Assembly: GCF_036850765.1 (NCBI RefSeq)
Contig: NC_089490.1
Span: forward strand, 98,878,074-98,942,073
Reading direction: 5' to 3'
DNA from: Saccopteryx bilineata
Taxonomy: Eukaryota > Chordata > Mammalia > Chiroptera > Emballonuridae
DNA length: 64,000 nt
The first letter of the stretch is position 1; each line of letters opens with the position of its first letter. The notes beneath the pieces were generated by a model, which saw nothing but the letters and a program-made list of their open reading frames with translations, had not been told where the DNA came from and made no database searches. Of this stretch, positions 11,400 to 23,049 are shown piece by piece. Both the position numbers and the translations under genes were made by a program.

Positions 11400-13260
11400 T
11401 AAAGTTTAATAACTTCCAATATTTAGGTAACACTCTTGGAAAACATTATTTAAAAGCACCTTTGAAAGTTTAGCAAAATATCTCATTATAGATTCTTTGG
11501 CTGCCTACATTGTGCGGAAATGAGATTAAACTGCGCCTACCTGGCAAAATTAAAGTTCATAGCAAATTGGAGAAAAAACGTAGTTTTTCTCTAAATGCTG
11601 TTTACAGATTTTTATCACACATTTAACTCTTTATTTTAATATTTATTATTTTTATCTTTCTCTAACTCCAAATCTTTATCTACATCTATGGCCATATGCA
11701 TGGCTATACATTTGCAATAGAGCTAATTAAGGGGCTGAAGGCAAGTATTTGGGAGCATTTCAATTTCAGTCCTTCAACTCTTAGAGATTAAACAGTGATT
11801 CAGAGTCTACAAGAGTATTGAGGAGGAGTCAAGTTTTTAAAAATAAAACAGTAGGTCACTAGCCTTTTACAGAGCAACCTTCTTCTCTAGAATTCTTTTT
11901 GTTGCTCTGTTCTCTAAGAAGAGCCTCAGGCTTTTTCCTATAAAATATTAGTGGCATTGTTTTGCCCTGTTTAGCATTTATGTTTGCTTTTTGTCCCCTG
12001 CACTGGCCTGTTCCTGTGTTTCCAGTCTCCTGAGTGCTGTCTCCTGGAGCTATGCCTCTGGTAGCTTCTGATGGTCCTTTGACTTCTGTGACTCAGGTGG
12101 TGAAGCCCCGTGGACTTACCTCCCTGTGCTCTCAGGCACCTTCTCCGGCTCAGCCCCTTGTTCTGCCTCCGTAGGCTGGCAACCCTGCTCACTCTTGGTC
12201 AATTCCATATTTCTTCTTCTTTATATAAAAAGAGATACTTTAAGATGTCACTTCCAGAAACATTCAAAGCTATTTCTCACAGTTGGAATGTATTCTCCCT
12301 CCCACCCTTTCTAAGTCAAATCCTTACCAGATAGTCTCTATACATTTTGAAATAACGGATCTGTAGTCTGTTTTGAGGAACTTAGTGCAGTAGTTTTCAA
12401 ACTGTGGTCCCAAGCATACCGCTGTGACATGGAGTCAATATTGTGGGTATTGAGTAGTAATTTTTTTATTATATACAAGAAAAAAAATCAGAATACATCC
12501 CATACAGTAAGTAAAAAAAAAATGTTTTCTGAAACTTGTTTCATGATACATATACTAAAAGAGAAAATATCTTAGGTCACTTCAGCATATGTCAGAATTT
12601 CCTTACTTGCTGGCAAGAGAACCAACAACATGGTAGAAGAGTTTATCCATTCAGAGAGGGCATGTGAAGAGAACGACTACACAGTTGGGAAATAGGTTTA
12701 CCTAACCAGCTAACTTTAAAGAAAAAAGCAAGGAAGAAAGTATCAAATATAAAGTTCATTTTACAAGGTCATAGAAATATCACATCCATATCCATCTGGG
12801 GCAGGATGATCTGTGAAGTTAATGCTAAGACTACATCTGTGGCTGATAATTAGAACAACATGGTTTCATCCATCAACAGTCGTGTCTGACAATTAACACA
12901 GAATCACGAACTGGTGTCAGACAGAGATTAGAAGCAGAGCACCAGATAACACATTCTGATTTAAACAGGTTGTTTGAGTGATTTTCTTAAGCCACAAGCA
13001 AAGGCACAGAACACACAGTTCTTGAGGACATTTCCCCCCTCCCCCCATTAACAATTAGTATATATGTGTCTGGTTATGATAAAAGGCGTAGTTTCTGTCT
13101 AAATCTCAGTCAAAACAATCAGGAAACACTGATTGGTTAGGATACATCTCAGTCCTAAGATTCTATCTTTTTGGAAGATAACTGAAATTTGATGATTTAA
13201 ATACTAGTATATTCAAACGTACATCTAGGCATTTAGAGTTTTGTGTCACATTCTCCTAGT
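11400..13260 (+). other. Intronic sequence without recognised genes
   Basis: This is part of the exon 3-4 intron. It contains A-rich runs (12430-12530) and a stretch at about 12390-12420 (CAGTAGTTTTCAAACTGTGGTCC) that recalls a hAT-type repeat terminus; I could not delimit an element. The ORFs at 11971-12334 overlap on both strands and lack splice signals or family resemblance. Confidence 0.5.
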
Positions 13261-13264
13261 GAAC

Positions 13265-13460
13265 ACTTATGTAGAGCTTATTATGTTCCAGACACTTTAC
13301 TTACACTAGCTTCACAATGACTCTATAAGGCAGGTATGACCACTTGCCCCATTTTATAGAAGAGGAACTGAGAAACAGGTTGGAGGAGTGCTAGTCAGCT
13401 TGAAGTCAGGACTGGAGCAATCTGACTGCAAGTCTGCATTCCTAAACACAGTGCTGTATT
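13265..13460 (-). mobile_element. MIR SINE, minus strand
   Basis: The plus strand shows the antisense MIR order: TTCCAGACACTTTACTTACACTAGCTTCACAATGACTCTATAAGGCAGGTA, then CCATTTTATAGAAGAGGAACTGAG, then a diverged tRNA-like head near CTGACTGCAAGTCTGCATTCC. It is an old copy with no clear target duplication. Confidence 0.7.
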
Positions 13461-16459
13461 GAGGCTTCAGATGATGGTCCTGGCTGCAGGCACTCTAGCC
13501 TCTGGGAAGGGTGGTAATGAAAATTAACATCTGACTTTAGGCTTTGGAGGTTTCAGGGATGTAGAGGGTCATTGATTAACACTACAATTTGACATTGCTC
13601 AATCCATCTTCTCAATCCACTTTAGCTGATCTACTACACTGAGGCAGAAATGCTGGCAGGAACTAAGGATGCTGGTGGCAGTAAAGTAGAAATCCTGAGA
13701 CCCAGGAGTTGGATATAAAATTTTTAGATAATTCAGAGGCCTAAATATTCCATACCATGAAACTTTAGAATTAATTTTATAACTTAGAAAGGTTTCACTT
13801 CTTAAGTATAAGGATAGAAATTATATCGTCCCACTTGACAAATTTATCTTTAATAGAATCTAGTAGAACAACATTGTAAGCTCTTTACTAGAACTTTGTT
13901 ACAAACTAAGCATGTTTTGAACATTTCAGTATTTTCTAGAGACAGGCACATAAAAGGCTGCTAGGGGCTATCATTTCCATGAACCTCTCAGACAGGCTTT
14001 TTAAAAAACAATTAAAGAATAGCTGACTTAAGTAAGAGAGGTGTACAACTATAGCTTAGCCATAAAAAGACATAACCACGACCAAAGGTTTGATTGCCCA
14101 AATTTGTCTCAAGATTATACTTCAAGATCTTGAGCTTAACCTTACCTTACTATTTTTAGTATCTCAGGTTCCCAGAAGGATGCTTATATAGTAGGCTACA
14201 TTGGCAACCTTCACTGACTTCTCTTGGCTCCACCCAAGTCAAATTTCAGACCTGAAAAGAAACTAACAGAACATGAGCTTAGTTCAGCACTCTCACTTTA
14301 GTCATCAGGAAGCCAAGTCCCATATAAGCTTGACCAATGCCACCACTCATTAGTGACAAAAATAGAAACAGGAGCCTAAGTCTTCTAATTCTTAATATTG
14401 ATTTCTTTATAACATACATACAACTCAATTGCTTACTAACTAAGCAAAAAAATGCTGACAGAATGATCCAGGGTGACCCACAGTGTGTTCCAGACCCTAA
14501 GACAGGACTAGGTTCATTACAAGTACATTTCATTCAGGATAGGCCAATGGCCAACGTCATGACTACAGTCCCTTGAGCTGCTAACAAGGTTGCACCAGAC
14601 TGAGATTGCTACAGAAGGTAAAAAGACCTTAAATGTCTGACAAAAGGTCATAATTTTAATGCTTAATTCCTTGTGGGGGTTTTTTTAGGTATTAAATATA
14701 GATTGAAAATTATTTCTTATCAAAATGTGGGAGGCACTGCTCCATTGTGTCTGGCAATCCTACTCTGCTATTGAGAAGTCTGATCCCATTGTGACTCCTG
14801 GTTCTTTGCCTTTTTCCCTCTGGCAGCTCTGAGGATCTTTGCTCTGACTTCTGTGTTCTGAAATTCCACGATGGACCTTGGTGTGGGGCTTTAATCCATT
14901 GTGCTAGATACTTAGGGTGCCCCTTTCAATCTTGAAAGTGTATTCTTCAATTAATGGATATTTCTTTTTCTTTGTCTGATGATCTCTATAATCTCCTGGA
15001 ATTCTGTTCAGTTATTAAACCTATTAGAGTGAGTGTTTACTTTTCTCATTCTCCCCTACTTATGTTTTTAAATTTAGATTTACTGTTTATTATTCAAATC
15101 TTTTATTAATTATTTAGTTGTTATGATTATACTTTTTAATTTTTAAAAGCTCTTTCTCATCTGTTGATTGTTCCATGTTAATAGTGCCATGTTCTTGATT
15201 CACAGATACAATATTGTCTCTCTTCATTGAGGGTATTAATTATGGTTCCGTTGAAGTTGCTTTCTGCTTTCTGTCTTCTGATTCTCCAAATTCCTTCCTT
15301 ATATTAGCTTTTGTTGCTGCCTTTCATTTCACGTCTAGTGACTGCTGGTTATCCATTCATGTTTGGAGGCACCACGAAGCTCACCGGACCAGGCTTACTG
15401 ATTTGTAGGCCTCACTGTAGGGTAATAGCAGGAACCAGCAGTTTTACTGGAGGATGCTGACATGTCAGCATCTGTAGGTCTTTCCTCTTTGACCAATTTC
15501 CCATAAGAAGACTCTTTTAGACTTCTTCTGGTGTCCTGCATTCTGGGAAGGGGCTGGAGTGGGGAAAGGGGATGACTCTTGTTCAGAATACAGACTTTCA
15601 CCTAATTCAGTGTTCCCAGTGCACGCCCTCACCCCTGTACTTCATGTTCCAGAGCATAGCCCTTTTCTGATTTAACCTCAGCAGAGAGCGAACTGGAAGA
15701 ACTTCAGCTAGCAGAGAGCAGATAGGGAAGTGGGGAGTCTCCTGGTTGCATGGACTCAGGGAAGGGATGGGAAGGAAGTTGTCTAAGATCCCTGATGCCT
15801 CCAATCCTCAATGTGTGTTGGCAACCCCTCCAAAGGTGGTGAGGATACAGCCTTTCCTCTCTGCTGAGTCAGCTACACCCTTCCAAGTGCTTTCTGTCAT
15901 TCAATGTGTTGTTAAATCTCGTCTGCCTCACCTCTTCTCTTGTTCTTTCTATCCTTGTGGATCTGTGCTTTTAAAAAATCCCTTCACTCTTATTTTAGTT
16001 TGATTTGTGAGGAAGCAGAGATAAAAAGCATGCACTTAACTAGACAGTTTCATCTGGTAGCTCGGGCTTCCGCTTTCTTATATCTAAAATGAGGGGCAGA
16101 GAGCAGATCACATCCAAGGTTCTATGACTCTCAAACTCTATAACTCTAGGACTGTAAACAGATGCTGTATCACATAGGACTGATTCTAAGAGTTGTCAGA
16201 ATTCAAACAACAGGGAAACTACTAGAATCTGAGTCATTAGGAAAAGTTTTATCTTAGAGGTGGGTCCTGGAAAGTTGTGTGTGTATTGAATAAATGGGAA
16301 GAGCAGGAAGGGAACAGCATAGGTGAATATGGAGGAGCTATAACTACTATGGGGAAAGGACTTGAGAAGTAACAAGAAATAAAGTTAGATATTCATCAGG
16401 TGTATATTGAGAACTTGTAGAGGGCTTTCAAAAGCTAAAAGTTAAACTTAACCTGCAGT
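13460..16459 (+). other. Intronic sequence, possible old LINE fragment
   Basis: I see no exon here. The part at about 14740-15330 has the T-rich, ORF-free look of an old minus-strand LINE (perhaps L1 or HAL1), but I cannot assign it with confidence. The ORFs at 15395-16003 overlap each other on opposite strands and are not supported as genes. Confidence 0.4.
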
Positions 16460-16693
16460 AAGAAATGTCACTCTTCGTGTGGTGGTTACGGGGGGGGGGG
16501 GGGGGGGGGACGGACACAAAGAAAATCAGATAGAAGGTGACAGAAGACAATTTGACTTTGGGTGATGAGTATGCAACATAATTAAATGTCAAAATAACCT
16601 GGAGATGTTTTCTCTGAACCTGTGTACCCTGATTGATCTATGTCACCCCATTAAAATTGATAATAAAGAAAAAAAAAAGAAATGTCACTCTTC
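16460..16693 (+). mobile_element. Very short young LINE-1 3' UTR insertion with a G20 run
   Basis: A 200-bp L1 tail (16477-16676) is flanked by the perfect 17-bp duplication AAGAAATGTCACTCTTC (16460-16476 and 16677-16693). The insert begins GTGTGGTGGTTACG, then an uninterrupted run of 20 G (16490-16509), then 3' UTR sequence ending CACCCCATTAAAATTGATAATAAAG and an A tail. It closely matches the 3' end of the L1 at 50195-50400, so it comes from the same young family. Confidence 0.95.
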
Positions 16694-16929
16694 AAAAGTG
16701 ATGTAATATTGATTCCAAATATTATTTCTCCTCATCTCATAACCTTTGCACAATTCTTGATCATATCATTTCTTCTTAAAGTGAATGGGAAAAAAGGCCT
16801 CTTTTTTTCTTTTTCAAAGAAAAACTTTTTTAAAGTCTAAGGATATTATTTTGAGACCAGATGCAACATTTCTTGAGGCAAAGTATAATTTTGATGTTAC
16901 ATTTTTCATGCCTTTTAATTTCCTTATAG

Positions 16930-17036
16930 GTTTTATTGTTGTATGCATATAACAGGAAGGCCGTGGAGATTTCAGATGTTAGCTACACCAGTCCCAGCAG
17001 TGCGATTGTTGGCTCTTGCTGGGTTCCACTGAACAG
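16930..17036 (+). CDS. CFAP54: Exon 4 of the tentative CFAP54 gene, with a GC splice donor
   Basis: Acceptor CCTTATAG ends at 16929. The exon has 35 full codons plus two bases and reads VLLLYAYNRKAVEISDVSYT followed by SPSSAIVGSCWVPLN. It continues exon 3 in phase 0 and looks like a beta-rich globular segment. The donor is AACAG followed by GCAAGT at 17037, a perfect GC-AG consensus. Using the nearby GT at 17041 would put exon 5 out of frame with an early stop for either adjacent acceptor, so the GC donor is required. CFAP54 assignment is from memory. Confidence 0.8.
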
Positions 17037-17171
17037 GCAAGTAAGATGGATTATCCACAGTTCTAACTTTCACTGTTCATATGGTCAGAAGAATGACCTG
17101 TTTTAGTAATATACAAAGGTAAAGCAAAAGAGAACTTTTAGAAGAGATTTTTAGAGGAGAATGATACTGAG

Positions 17172-17400
17172 GTGGTTAAAAACACAAATTCTGAATCCAG
17201 CTTGTTTTGGTTCAAATGCCAGGTGTGCCCTTTATTACCTTTGCAGCCTTGAGCAGGTGACTTAACCTGCCTGTGCTTCAGTCTCCTCTTCAGTAAAATG
17301 AGAATAATAATAATAATAATAATAATAGTACCTAGGGTTGTTGGAGGAGCAGTTCATGACATGTTATGAAGTTTATAGAGACTACAGGATGTTTTCTGTA
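17172..17400 (+). mobile_element. MIR SINE with internal AAT microsatellite
   Basis: MIR landmarks run in order: CAAATGCCAGGTGTGCC, CTTGAGCAGGTGACTTAACCTG, CAGTCTCCTCTTCAGTAAAATGAGAATAA, GTACCTAGGGTTGTTGGAGGA. The normally short AATAATAAT stretch of MIR has grown to about nine AAT units (about 17303-17328), a microsatellite born from the SINE. Confidence 0.85.
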
Positions 17401-17704
17401 CCATATTTTGCCTAACATCCGGGATATGTTTAAAAAGTTAACTTAATGTGGCTCTGTTGCAAAATTAAGCCCAGACTCCATCTTGCTTGTCTTGCTCTTT
17501 CCTCTTTAACTAATCTATTTTATGTTGTTCCCCAGTCAAAAGTCTGCTTCAGCTAGGTTGCTTTCCTCCCTCTCCATCAAACGGGGTATATATCCCTAAA
17601 TTGCTCATGTGTGGTTTCATGTTACTAAACTCCTTGTCTGTTTTTTATTCTTTTCATCGCTTAGTTGATTCAGTTTTGATTACATTGTTCATTGCTCTTA
17701 TGAA

Positions 17705-17815
17705 CCAGCCTCCATTTCCTCGCTAATAAAATGGAAATAATAGCTATTCTGCCTACATTTCAGGGTTATTGTTAGGATCAAGCCAGACAACGCATGCACA
17801 TATCTTGAAAGGTCA
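17705..17815 (+). mobile_element. MIR fragment
   Basis: The stretch CCATTTCCTCGCTAATAAAATGGAAATAATAGC, then GGGTTATTGTTAGGATCAAG, is the MIR core and 3' part. The 5' half is not recognisable. Confidence 0.6.
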
Positions 17816-19374
17816 AGTCTGTTACTAACTCCTGTGTCTGTCAGTGTCTGCTCATTGCCCTGCTAGGCGCCTAGTAGGTGCTTAGGGTACAGAGACTTGG
17901 TGCATCTCTAGAGAGCCTTGTTCATGCCCCATGATTTTCATTCTGAAGAACTCTGGCCTTGGCACAAAAGAGAATAAAACAAGAGATATTTTAAAAGCTG
18001 GTATACTTTCAATTATTGGTTTTTGTTGTTTATTTTAGTGAAATGGCAGAAAGTCTAGACTAGACACAGGTCACATACCAGTGAGCTAAGCAACAAAATA
18101 GGAAATTATGCACTAAACTTTAAATTCAGAAACATCCAGAAAGATTTCATTTTTTCAGAACCACATGATGAAAATGATTATTACTTCTGCAGAGTAGAAG
18201 GTAACCAAATTAACAGGATTCTTTTTATTCCAAAATGTTCTTAATTTTTTGTGTGTTCATGATCAGTAGTGGGTTACTAAAGCTAGGGATATGCCTCTCC
18301 CACCGAGGCCATCACAGAGAAGGGCACCTGACAGCTTCTCCGCCGAGCTGCCCCTTGGTGGCACAGTGGAAACGGACTATTTCTACCCCCCAAGGTGGCG
18401 TTTCCCATGCACTTATGAGGATCAAAATAAAATCAGTTCGAGGAGAATTGCTCTTGTTGATCATCTGTTAGAAGGCAAAATAAGAGGACACTGTAGAAAA
18501 CTGGAGAATTAAAAATTCCTTTTTCTTTTTTTCCTGATGCTAGTTGCTTTTTTGGATCATTTAGTTCTTTTCCATAAAGATTTCTCTCCTTCTCCAGATG
18601 AGGTCTCCCCCCCACCCCCACACACAAGCATACATATGCACACTGTCTGTATCGTAGAATCATGGAGGGCCATGCAGGTGGCTGTTGGCTTTCTTCAGCT
18701 GTTTCAAGGTTTCTCCATCTTCTGACTCCAGTTGCCAGTTCACCTGCCTTCAGATCCCCTATCGTTCACTGGCCTGTGGCTCCGGAAGCTTTGCATCCGC
18801 GGCAAAATTGCCGCTGTTCCCTCTGTGCCCTCTTCAGCTTTTGCTTTTCCTTCTGTCTTGATTTTTCTCCCTTTGTTCTTCCCTGCTCCCCACACAGTAG
18901 TACACTTTAGTGTTCTGGGCTTATTAATTGTTATTTTACTTTTTTTTTTTTAGAGCCATTGCTAACTTGTAATTCTTACCTTTAATTTAGCCAGACAATC
19001 ATAGCATGGCATTGAAGTTTACATAGGAGTAAATCTTTTGTCATTGCCTAAACTTTCTTTGCCCATGTAGATATTTATTTACTTTATTTTAATCTTAAGC
19101 ATTATTTTTGGATATATACATTTCTTATTTGTGCCTTTGCCAGTTTGTAATGATTTAGCTACCTGAGTGCATAACTCATTATGCAAGTTAAAATTGTGTC
19201 TCTTTGCTCATGTTTTTTCAATGAAGAAATAATTGAATGAATTATGTTTAGGGATGTCAGAAACTAAGTGTTAAATAACTAAGGACTTCCTTTATACATA
19301 TTATTGATTCTGGAGATAAATGAATGCCTTTCTCAACTGTTCAAATAAAATATATATGTATTTGTTTTTTGTAG

Positions 19375-19516
19375 AGTTATTTCAATTCATGAGAAACTAT
19401 CTAATCTTACGCAAATAGCTGAAATATCATTGCCAGCAACCCCTGAAGTTACTCCAGATGAAAACATATTTGAAATACAAGAAATGGAAGAGAAATCAAT
19501 TGATACAGAAATGGAA
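19375..19516 (+). CDS. CFAP54: Exon 5 of the tentative CFAP54 gene
   Basis: The acceptor TTTTTTGTAG ends at 19374 and the donor GTAAGT begins at 19517. The first base completes an Arg codon with the AG from exon 4; 47 codons follow and end in phase 0. The exon reads VISIHEKLSNLTQIAEISLP, then ATPEVTPDENIFEIQEMEEK and SIDTEME. The first half could form a helix and the second half is strongly acidic (many Glu/Asp), probably a flexible linker. A second AG two bases downstream (19376) would disrupt the frame. Confidence 0.8.
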
Positions 19517-20136
19517 GTAAGTTATTATATAATGGAAAATCACATTGGTACTGCAGGATGGACGTGCTTGTACACAAGTCTTTAAATTATTTTTACTTCA
19601 TCAGAGCAGAACTATGTAACTCTACTTGGACTTTGTAGGTCTTCTGCCCTCTGTGAGGAGTACCAGATATGACTCATTTTTGGACACTTAAGTAGTGTTT
19701 CCTTTAAAGATTCTCTAAGTATACTAATTATAAGAATATATGGTCAATGAAAACAAAGCCAATCTAGAAAAATCGTTTAGCTATAAAGGTGAATCTTAAG
19801 AGACAATGCTTTCTAACTTTATAGCATGACTTTTAATTTTACTCTAAGTGTATTATTTAAGCATTTTTGTTACCCAAGTAATGTGTGAAGAAAAATTACA
19901 AAATCCACATAAGCATATATCTTTCAGATTTTTCCTATACATATATTTTCCTAATTAAAAAAGGCATGCTTTCAGCATGTTATTACTATGATTGCAGAGT
20001 TCACAGTTTTTATGATGACTGATGTGAGTGTTTTGGAGAAGAGGGCTCTTTCCCTTCTATTCCTCCTGAGCTCTAAACCCAGTGAGAAATGGGACCCATG
20101 AAATGGATATATAGAAATCAAAATGTCAGCATCATA

Positions 20137-20660
20137 GCCCTGGTCAGGTAGCTAGGTTGCTTAGAGTGTAGTTCTGATGTGCTGATGTTGCTGGTTCAAT
20201 TCTTGGTCAGGGCACATACAGGAATCAAGCAATGAGCCTGACCAGATGGTGGTGCATTGGATAGAGAGTTGGCCTGGCATTTGGCAGACTCAGGTTTGAC
20301 ACCCTGAGGTTGCTGGCTTGAGCATGGGATCATAGACATAATCCTATGGTCACTGGCTTGAGCCCAAAGGTCACTGGCTTGAAGCCCAAGGTTGATGGCT
20401 TGAGCAAGGAGTCACTCAGTCTGCTGTAGCCCCCTGGTCAAGGCACATATGAGAAAGCTGTCAGTGAACAACTAAGGGGCCACAATGAAGAATTGATGCT
20501 TCTCATCTCTCTCTCTTCCTGCCTCTGTCCCTGTCTGTCCCTCTTGCTAAAATAATAATAATAATAATAATAAAGCAGTAGTGTATAAATAAGTGGAACA
20601 ACAAATCAGTGTTTCTCTCCGTTTTTCTTCCTCTCTCTCTAAAATCAATTATTTTTAGAA
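20137..20660 (+). mobile_element. Older VES-like SINE split by a Rhin-type SINE
   Basis: The outer SINE starts AGCCCTGGTCAGGTAGCTAGG (20137) and resumes at 20573 with TATAAATAAGTGGAACAACAAATCAGTG and a CT-rich end. Between them (20236-20572) lies a CCTGACCAGATGGTGGTGCATTGGATAGAG element with GGCTTGAGC-type repeats and an AAT-rich tail. The inner insertion is flanked by AAGCAATGA (20227-20235) and AAGCAGTAG (20573-20581), an imperfect duplication. The older SINE family therefore predates the inner copy. Confidence 0.85.
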
Positions 20661-22330
20661 AAAATGTCCTGTAGGCAGGCTGCCTCCAAAATATAAAGAT
20701 TACCTTGAAGGGAGCTGAGCCTAGCATGCTCTGTGGTTTTTCCCAAACTCATCAATCAGATAAGTCACTTCATACTCCTGGCAGCAAATTAGAGGTGGGT
20801 CCAGAAAAGGTGGAAGTGTCCCTCCTTCTTCAGGAGTAGAGTGGAAATTCCTTACCTTCTGTGGAAATAGAGGGTCAGGGAGTATGTGTTCTTTCCTAAT
20901 TACTTCCTCTGTGAATTTCCATTTGTACATTAATCCAATTTCTTGAGATATATATATATATTATGTAGTTACTGTGGTTATTAAAAAAACAACAACAGAA
21001 AAACAAACGGCTGTTTAACATTTACAATGAAAGGAAAGTCTTCCGCTCAACCTTTACTGATTGAATTCCAGCCACTTGGATCCCATCTCTGTTTTTCTTC
21101 TTTGAAAGCTTTTGAGATGTTCCCTTTATTTTTAGTCTACTGTATATCTTTTTTCTTAAATCACTTCCTGCTAAGTTAATATTCACTTGGTTACCAATAA
21201 CGAAACATTTTTAATCCTTAAATAATATTATTGGTATGGCTCTTTTAGTTTTCTCATTTACCTTATCTATCCACTCATTATGTGAAAGTGTAAACGTTGG
21301 CAGCTCTCCTGATTTTCAGAATATAATTGTTGGCATTTTTTCACGCTGAATTTACCAGTAGAGCGAGTGCATTTTTCATTATTGTGAAAGCAACATGCCC
21401 AGCTGTAAGAGGATTCATCAGGCACGAACAACAGCTTTCTAGTATTTACATCTCCTGTGCTCTGTGCTTGCATTTATCATAGAACTGATGTCTTAGAATT
21501 TTAGTTACACATCCTTTCCACTGTCCTCAAATGTTACAACATGAATTACCAGGCGTTTCATGATATTAAATGATATACTGAGTACTGATAATAAATCTCT
21601 CAATAGAACAGCTATTTCAAACTTATGAGGTTTCGTGTGTATATAATTCTTCCCCTAAATTGCATGGTTGCCCTTTCATGTCTGTTTTCAAGAAGAATTC
21701 AGCTCTCATTTCATTTTTGCACTTCTTTTGTAGATTGCTTATAATCAGTGACCAGACTTATCAGATTGCTGTCTTTGAAGCATGGTCTAGAATATTCTTC
21801 ACTGAAATCGTCCTTGAATTCATCCATTACTAGATATGTTATATACGGAAAATGATTATTTCCACCTGCACCTATTTGTCTTTTCAGCATAGATTGTCTA
21901 AGACAGGGGAGTGAGTGCTCGTAAGAGTAAGGATGCTAGGTTGTATTCTGTCACTCATTTTTATGGAACTAAAGACCTTTCCTGGAACTAATTTTCTCCT
22001 CATTTCTATAAATGATTCTTTCACTCAAATACTACTGAGTTGCCACTTGGTTATAATGAGAGTCATCAGAATTTTCCTGGAGGTCAGATGTAGGTATCAA
22101 GTTGATCTCAGTGAGTCCAGTATTTGAGCCAAGAGGCTGACTATGCATATAAACAAATTAGAAATAAATGGGGGGGGGGAGGGAGCAAGGGAACATTTGA
22201 ATATAAACAGAAGGAGGAACCCAGAGGGCCTATTTTACCTAACCAAGGTTTGCGGCTTGCTTTCATGCCCTGACTAGAATGGTATATGTGAGTGGATCAG
22301 TCCTTGAGTAATACAGACTCCTTTCAGTCT
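20660..22330 (+). other. Intronic sequence without recognised genes
   Basis: AT-rich intron between exons 5 and 6. A short TA run lies at about 20947-20960 and a G9-A-GGG run at about 22170-22183. None of the short ORFs has splice support. Confidence 0.5.
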
Positions 22331-22349
22331 TGATGTTATCCTCTGTGTG

Positions 22350-23045
22350 TGTGTTTAAGTGAGAGAAGAGGAGATAATGAGACAGACTCCTGCATGTGTC
22401 CCAACTGAGATCCACCCAGAAAACCCTCTCTGGGGCTAATGCTTGAATCAACTGAGCTATTTTTTTTCTTAAGTGAGAAGCAGGGAGGCAGAGATACAGA
22501 CTCCTGCATGCACCCTGACCAGGATCCACCTGGCAAGCCCACTACCAGGCAATGCTCTGCCCATCTGGGGCTGTTGCTCCATTGCTCAGCAACTGAGCTA
22601 ATTTAGTGCCTGAAGTGAGGCCATGGAGCCATCCTCAGCACCCCAGACCAACTTGCTACAACCAAGCCATGGCTGTGGGAGGGAAAGAGAGAAAGAGAAA
22701 GAGAGAAGGTAGATATAGAGAGGTGGAGAAGCAGATTATCGCTTCTCCTGTGTGCCCTGACCAGAAATCAAATCTGGGACGTCCATATGCTGGAATAATC
22801 CTCTACCACTGAGCAAACTGGCCAGAGCCAATCAAGTTATTTTTAGCATCTGAAGTTGATGCATTCAGGACCAACCAAGCTATCCTCAGCACCTGGGGCC
22901 AACACTTGTACCAATCAAGCCACTGGCTGCAAGAGAGGGAGAAGGAGAGAAGCAAGTGGTTGCTTTTCTTGTATGCCCTGACTGGAAATCAAACCCAGGA
23001 CATCCATATGCTGGGCTGGCACTCTGAGACAACTGACCAGGACCC
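22350..23045 (-). mobile_element. SINE nested inside a SINE, both minus strand
   Basis: The part at about 22355-22450 (GTGAGAGAAGAGGAGATAATG, CATGTGTCCCAACTGAGATCC) is the 3' part of an old SINE. It is interrupted by a second, more complete copy (about 22460-22828, ending ACTGGCCAGAGCC) and resumes at about 22830 until ACAACTGACCAGGACCCC near 23045. The break carries AATCAACTGAGCTATTTTTT and AATCAAGTTATTTTTA on either side, a plausible mutated target duplication. Confidence 0.7.
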
Positions 23046-23049
23046 CTCT

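Noticed and set aside
22670..22720. Regular-looking AGAGAAAG units considered as an array or CRISPR-like repeat
   Set aside because: It is the purine-rich tract of a minus-strand SINE; there are no spacers.
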